DNA of 7,849 bases from NCBI GenBank assembly GCA_050010255.1, contig JBEKLJ010000167.1, positions 1 through 7,849 on the forward strand, given 5' to 3'. The position numbers were made by a program, and so were the translations under genes. The stretch's first letter is position 1, and each line of letters opens with the position of its first letter. Below are positions 3,921 through 7,849 of this stretch, in pieces. Source of the DNA: JBEKLJ01 sp050010255 (GTDB lineage: Bacteria > Acidobacteriota > Terriglobia > Bryobacterales > Bryobacteraceae). The notes under the pieces are model-generated. The model did not search any database. It had not been told where the DNA came from and saw nothing but the letters and a program-made list of their open reading frames with translations.

Positions 3921-6674
3921 ATGAAGAAACTGAAGACCCCCGGCGGTGACTCCGTAACGGACATTCTGCATCCGCGCGAGCACCCGCTGGACGTTTTCTT
4001 CGAACCGGAATCGGTGGCGCTGATCGGCGCGACCGAGAATCCCGGCAGCGTCGGGCGCACCGTGTTGTGGAACCTGATCAGCACGCCGTTCGGCGGAACC
4101 GTTTACCCGGTGAATCCGAAGCGCCCGAGCGTGCTCGGCATCCGGGCCTACCCGGATGTCGGCTCGGTGCCCGAGCACGTCGATCTGGTCGTGATCTGCA
4201 CGCCGGCCAAGACGGTGCCGGGCATTATTCGCGAGTGCGTCGCGGCGGGCGTGAAGGCCGCCATCGTGATCTCGGCCGGCTTCAAGGAGCTGGGGCCGGA
4301 GGGCGCCGCGCTGGAGAACCAGGTGGTCGAGGAGGCCCGCAAGGGCAAGATGCGCATCATCGGGCCGAACTGCCTGGGCCTGATGAGCCCGCTTTCGGGG
4401 CTGAACGCCACCTTCGCGCGCGGCATCGCGCTCGCGGGCACGGTTGGCTTCATCAGCCAGAGCGGCGCGCTGTGCACGGCGGTGCTCGACTGGAGCTTCC
4501 GCGAGCAGGTGGGCTTCTCGGCGTTCGTCTCGATCGGGTCGATGGCCGACGTCGGCTGGGGCGACCTGATCGACTACCTGGGCAATGACCCGCGCACGCG
4601 CAGCATCCTGCTTTACATGGAGAGCATCGGCGACGCGCGGGCCTTTCTGTCGGCGGCGCGCGAGGTGGCGCTGTCCAAGCCGATCATCGTGATCAAGCCG
4701 GGCCGGACGGCGGCGGCGGCCAGAGCCGCGGCCTCGCACACCGGCTCGCTGACGGGCAGCGATGAGGTGCTCGAAGCGGCGTTTCGCCGCAGCGGCGTGC
4801 TGAGGGTAAACAACATCTCAGACCTGTTCTACATGGCGGAGGTGCTGGCCAAGCAGCCGCGCCCGGCCGGTCCGCGCCTGGCCATCGTCACCAACGCCGG
4901 CGGCCCCGCCGTGCTCGCCACCGACGCGCTGGTCACCAGCGGCGCCGAGGTCGCGGACATCTCCCCGCAGACCATGGAGGAGCTCAACCAGTTCCTCCCG
5001 GCGGCCTGGAGCCGCAACAACCCCATGGACATCCTCGGCGACGCGCAGCCGGAGCGTTACGCCCGGACGCTGGAGATCGTCTCCCGCGACCCGAACGCCG
5101 ACGGCATGCTGGTGGTCCTCACGCCGCAGTCGATGACCGATCCGACCAAAACCGCCGAGCAACTGAAGCCCTACGCCCATATCGAGGGCAAGCCGGTGCT
5201 GGCGAGCTGGATGGGCGGCACCGAAGTGGCCGCGGGCGAGCAGATCCTCAATCGCGCCGGCATCCCGACCTTCTCCTACCCGGACACGGCCGCGCGCGCC
5301 TTCGTCTACATGTGGAGTTTCAGCTACATCCTCAAGGGTCTTTACGAAACGCCGATGGCGCCGCTCTCCGAGGAGGCCGCCGGGGACCGCGCCGCGGCCG
5401 AGGAAATCATCCGCGCGGTGCGCCAGTCCGGCCGCACCATCCTGACCGAGTTCGAATCCAAGCAACTGCTGGTGAAGTACGGCATCCCGACCGTGGAGAC
5501 GCACATCGCCACCAGCGTCGAGCAGGCCGTCGAGCTGGCCCGGAAGATCGGCTTTCCAGTGGTGCTGAAGCTGTACTCGGTGACGATCACGCACAAGACC
5601 GACGTGGGCGGGGTGCAGTTGAACCTGCGCAACGAAGACGCCGTGCGCGCGGCCTTCAACGCCATCCGGACGTCGGTGCGGGAGAAAGCCGGCGAGGAGC
5701 ACTTCCAGGGCGTGACGGTCCAGCCCATGGTCAAGCTCGAAGGCTACGAGCTCATCATCGGCTCCAGCATCGACGCGCAGTTCGGCCCGGTGCTGCTGTT
5801 CGGGATGGGCGGCCAGTTGGTGGAGGTCTTCAAGGACCGGGCGCTGGCGCTTCCGCCGCTGACGACGACGCTGGCCCGCCGCATGATGGAGCAGACCACC
5901 ATCTACACGGCGCTCAAGGGCGTGCGCGGGCGCAAGCCGGTGGACCTGGCGGCGCTGGAGCAGTTGCTGGTGCGCTTCAGCCAGCTCGTGGTCGAGCAGC
6001 GCTGGATCAAGGAGATCGACATCAACCCGCTGCTGGCGTCTTCGGACGGGCTGATCGCGCTGGATGCCCGCGTTGTCCTCCACGGCCCCGAGGTGACTCC
6101 GGATCAGTTGCCGAAGCTCGCCATCCGGCCCTACCCGACTAAGTACGTCGGCGAGTGGACGACCAAGGACGGCATGCCGGTCGTGTTCCGGCCGATCCGC
6201 CCGGAGGACGAGCCGCTGGTGGCGAAGTTTCACGAGACGCTTTCGGAGCGTTCGGTCTACCAGCGATACCTGCACCTGCTGAAGTTGAGCCAGCGCGTCG
6301 CTCACGAGCGGCTGACGCGGATCTGCTTCATCGATTACGACCGCGAGATGGCGCTAGTCGCCGAGGCCAAGGACCCGCAGACCGGCGAACTGCGCGTGAT
6401 TGGGGTGGCCCGGCTGAAGAAGACCCACGGCACGAACGAGGCCGAGTTCGCCCTGGTGGTCAGCGACGAGTTCCAGGGCCGCGGCCTGGGCACCGAGCTG
6501 ATGCGCCGGCTCCTGGAGGTGGCGAAGGACGAGAAGCTCAGCCGCATCACGGGCGACATCCTGCCGGACAACGTCGTCATGCAGCGGGTAGCGGAGGGGT
6601 TCGGCTTCACGCTCAAGCGCTCGGTGGACGACCCGGTGGTGAAGGCGGAGCTGGACATGGAAGTGGCGGTGTAA
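3921..6674 (+). CDS. ADP-forming acyl-CoA (acetate-CoA) ligase fused to GNAT acetyltransferase
   Basis: A 917-residue fusion. The N-terminal half resembles the alpha part of ADP-forming acyl-CoA synthetase: CoA-binding Rossmann domain ~22-120 (LIGATENPGSVGR), then succinyl-CoA-ligase-like domains ~140-470 with the phosphorylatable histidine H273 in A-S-H-T-G-S. The ATP-grasp beta part spans ~505-725, with VVLKLYS (547-553), T-H-K-T-D-V-G-G-V (557-565) and KEIDINP (697-703). A GNAT domain (~753-905) carries the acetyl-CoA-binding Q-G-R-G-L-G at 852-857 and DYDREM (805-810), whose Glu is a likely general base by analogy with Pat. Expected reactions are acetyl-CoA + ADP + Pi to acetate + CoA + ATP, and lysine acetylation of partner proteins. 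Enterobacterial Pat/YfiQ shares the layout but, as I recall, lacks the catalytic His, which is present here. The start ATG at 3921 has GAGGA at 3906-3910 and gives a normal family length; an in-frame extension to 3753 would overlap hydD. The unusual position between hydrogenase subunit genes suggests linked expression. Acyl substrate unknown. Confidence 0.9.
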   Translation: MKKLKTPGGDSVTDILHPREHPLDVFFEPESVALIGATENPGSVGRTVLWNLISTPFGGTVYPVNPKRPSVLGIRAYPDVGSVPEHVDLVVICTPAKTVPGIIRECVAAGVKAAIVISAGFKELGPEGAALENQVVEEARKGKMRIIGPNCLGLMSPLSGLNATFARGIALAGTVGFISQSGALCTAVLDWSFREQVGFSAFVSIGSMADVGWGDLIDYLGNDPRTRSILLYMESIGDARAFLSAAREVALSKPIIVIKPGRTAAAARAAASHTGSLTGSDEVLEAAFRRSGVLRVNNISDLFYMAEVLAKQPRPAGPRLAIVTNAGGPAVLATDALVTSGAEVADISPQTMEELNQFLPAAWSRNNPMDILGDAQPERYARTLEIVSRDPNADGMLVVLTPQSMTDPTKTAEQLKPYAHIEGKPVLASWMGGTEVAAGEQILNRAGIPTFSYPDTAARAFVYMWSFSYILKGLYETPMAPLSEEAAGDRAAAEEIIRAVRQSGRTILTEFESKQLLVKYGIPTVETHIATSVEQAVELARKIGFPVVLKLYSVTITHKTDVGGVQLNLRNEDAVRAAFNAIRTSVREKAGEEHFQGVTVQPMVKLEGYELIIGSSIDAQFGPVLLFGMGGQLVEVFKDRALALPPLTTTLARRMMEQTTIYTALKGVRGRKPVDLAALEQLLVRFSQLVVEQRWIKEIDINPLLASSDGLIALDARVVLHGPEVTPDQLPKLAIRPYPTKYVGEWTTKDGMPVVFRPIRPEDEPLVAKFHETLSERSVYQRYLHLLKLSQRVAHERLTRICFIDYDREMALVAEAKDPQTGELRVIGVARLKKTHGTNEAEFALVVSDEFQGRGLGTELMRRLLEVAKDEKLSRITGDILPDNVVMQRVAEGFGFTLKRSVDDPVVKAELDMEVAV

Positions 6675-6677
6675 AGA

Positions 6678-6691
6678 CCGGGCAGGCCCGG
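6678..6691 (+). repeat. GC-rich hairpin in the synthetase-hydA spacer
   Basis: CCGGGC (6678-6683), AG, GCCCGG (6686-6691): a perfect inverted repeat that would fold as a 5-bp stem with a CAGG loop, 4 bases after the synthetase stop. No T-run follows. It mirrors the element at 3862-3876 on the other side of the synthetase gene. It may adjust the stability of the hydA message, or be chance in GC-rich DNA. Confidence 0.3.
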
Positions 6692-6723
6692 CCACGGTGG
6701 GCGGTTGCAGGGAGGCTTCGCGC

Positions 6724-7849
6724 ATGACCAGCAAGACGATCAAGGTTGACTACCTGGCCCGGGTGGAGGGCGAGGGGGCTATCCAGGTCAGACTCCGTGG
6801 CGATCGCGTCGAGGACGTGAAGCTGAAGATCTTCGAGCCGCCGCGGCTGTTCGAGGCCTTTCTCCGCGGGCGGCACTGTTTCGAGGCGCCCGACATCACG
6901 GCGCGCATCTGCGGCATCTGTCCGATCGCCTACCAGATGAGCGCAGTGCACGCCGTCGAGCGGGCCCTGGGCGTGAGCATCGATCCCTCCATCCGCGCGC
7001 TGCGGCGGCTGTTCTACTGCGGAGAGTGGATCGAGAGCCACGCCCTGCACGTCTACATGCTGCACGCGCCGGACTTCCTGGGCTACCAGGATGTCATCGA
7101 GATGGCCGGCGACCACCGCGCGGCCGTCGGGCAGGCGCTGCGGCTGAAGAAGATCGGCAACCATCTGGTCACCGTGCTCGGCGGGCGGGAGATTCACCCC
7201 ATCTCGGCCTGCGTGGGCGGGTTCTACCGGGTCCCGACCCGGAGCGAGTTGCGCGCGCTGGTGGACGATCTGAACTGGGCCTTGGAGGCCTCGGTCGCGA
7301 CGGCGCGGCTGGTGGCCGGGTTCCCGTTCCCGGAGTTCGAGCAGGACTACGAGTTCGTCGCGCTGCGGCACCCCGGCGAGTACCCGTTCAACGAGGGGCG
7401 GCTGGTCTCCAACAAGGGGCTCGACATTGACGCTTCCGATTACGAGGATCACTGCGTCGAGCAGCACGTACGGCACTCCAACGCTCTGCAGTCGCAATTG
7501 CGCCGGGGCGGCTCTTACCTGGTGGGCCCGCTGGCGCGCTTCAACCTGAACGCCGACAAGCTGCCGGAGACGGCGCGGCGGGTGGCCGCCGAGTGCGGCC
7601 TGACGCCGCCGGTGCTCAACCCCTTCCGCGGCATCATCGTGCGCGCCATCGAGCTGATCTTCGCCTGCGAGGAGGCGCTGCGGATCATCGCCGAGTACGA
7701 GCCGCCGGCCTCGCCGCGGGTCGAAGTGAAGCTGAGGGCGGGAACGGGGGCGGCGATCACCGAGGCCCCGCGGGGCATCCTCTACCACCGTTACAAGATC
7801 GACTCCGAGGGCCGGATCCTGTCGGCTAAGATCGTCCCGCCGACTTCGC
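6724..7849 (+). CDS. hydA: group 3b [NiFe]-hydrogenase alpha (large, catalytic) subunit, 3' end missing
   Basis: The catalytic subunit holding the Ni-Fe centre that interconverts H2 with protons and electrons. The window shows 375 codons, open to the edge with no stop. Visible are the N-terminal A-R-V-E-G-E-G-A element (12-19) and the Ni-ligating L1 motif R61-I-C63-G-I-C66-P followed by IAYQMSAVHAVE, the form I associate with group 3b. Family-like segments continue (GNHLVTVLGGREIHP, RGGSYLVGPLARFNLN, EAPRGILYHRY). The second cysteine pair (DPCxxCxxH, L2) and the C-terminal maturation-protease tail should lie in the roughly 50 residues beyond the window, so activity cannot be confirmed here. 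The start ATG has AGGGAGG (6709-6715) 8 bases upstream. It is the only subunit gene with its own clear spacer (49 bases), because the synthetase gene separates it from hydD. Confidence 0.95.
   Translation, partial: MTSKTIKVDYLARVEGEGAIQVRLRGDRVEDVKLKIFEPPRLFEAFLRGRHCFEAPDITARICGICPIAYQMSAVHAVERALGVSIDPSIRALRRLFYCGEWIESHALHVYMLHAPDFLGYQDVIEMAGDHRAAVGQALRLKKIGNHLVTVLGGREIHPISACVGGFYRVPTRSELRALVDDLNWALEASVATARLVAGFPFPEFEQDYEFVALRHPGEYPFNEGRLVSNKGLDIDASDYEDHCVEQHVRHSNALQSQLRRGGSYLVGPLARFNLNADKLPETARRVAAECGLTPPVLNPFRGIIVRAIELIFACEEALRIIAEYEPPASPRVEVKLRAGTGAAITEAPRGILYHRYKIDSEGRILSAKIVPPTS

Noticed and set aside
4818..6305. Long minus-strand open frame (495 codons) opposite the synthetase gene, and similar long antisense frames at 2101-3201, 500-1351, 3915-4739 and 6613-7788
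   Set aside because: The plus strand carries clear protein families with intact motifs at all these places. The antisense products are His/Arg/Gln-rich and match no family, as expected for shadows in GC-rich DNA.
3921..6674. Annotation simply as the regulatory lysine acetyltransferase Pat/YfiQ
   Set aside because: The catalytic histidine and ATP-grasp motifs of an active ADP-forming synthetase are retained, so a purely regulatory role cannot be assumed.

Overview
The window is GC-rich bacterial DNA carrying one plus-strand gene cluster. It encodes a cytoplasmic group 3b [NiFe]-hydrogenase (NADP-linked bidirectional hydrogenase, 'sulfhydrogenase' type). All four subunit genes are recognisable from cofactor motifs. 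hydB (572-1723) is a dicluster ferredoxin-type subunit, hydG (2203-3057) the FAD/NAD(P)/[2Fe-2S] diaphorase subunit, hydD (3047-3829) the [NiFe] small subunit with 12 cluster cysteines, and hydA (6724 to the window edge) the [NiFe] large subunit, cut off before its C-terminal Ni-binding motif. The host cannot be fixed from sequence alone. The high GC, the tight ATGA-type overlaps and a GCTGAAGC-centred hairpin repeat upstream fit a bacterium of the Acidobacteriota sort, but that is a weak inference.

Two genes that are not hydrogenase subunits sit inside the cluster. A 159-residue stand-alone cyclic-nucleotide-binding-fold protein (1727-2206) lies between hydB and hydG. It has no DNA-binding domain and an atypical phosphate-binding cassette. 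A 917-residue fusion of an ADP-forming acyl-CoA (acetyl-CoA) synthetase with a C-terminal GNAT acetyltransferase (3921-6674) separates the hydrogenase small subunit from the large subunit. It looks like the Pat/YfiQ lysine acetyltransferases in architecture. Unlike them, it keeps the synthetase's catalytic SHTG histidine and the ATP-grasp motifs, so it may be a working energy-conserving enzyme as well as an acetyltransferase.

Layout: 1-230 is a possible 3' end of an upstream gene, overlapped by a REP-like double hairpin. 231-571 is a leader with no convincing gene. It holds a well-placed sigma-54-type -24/-12 candidate promoter (GG at 516-517, GC at 528-529) and overlapping small inverted repeats just before hydB. 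572-3829 is a tightly packed unit (3-nt gap, 4-nt overlap, 11-nt overlap). 3830-3920 and 6675-6723 are short spacers on either side of the synthetase gene, each with a similar GC hairpin. 6724-7849 is hydA, running off the edge.

Working model (inference): HydDA oxidises or evolves H2, and electrons pass through the Fe-S relay of HydD and HydB to FAD in HydG and NAD(P)H. The co-transcribed synthetase could turn acetyl-CoA into acetate plus ATP, pairing fermentative H2 disposal with substrate-level ATP synthesis. The GNAT domain and the cNMP-fold protein are candidate regulators of that switch.
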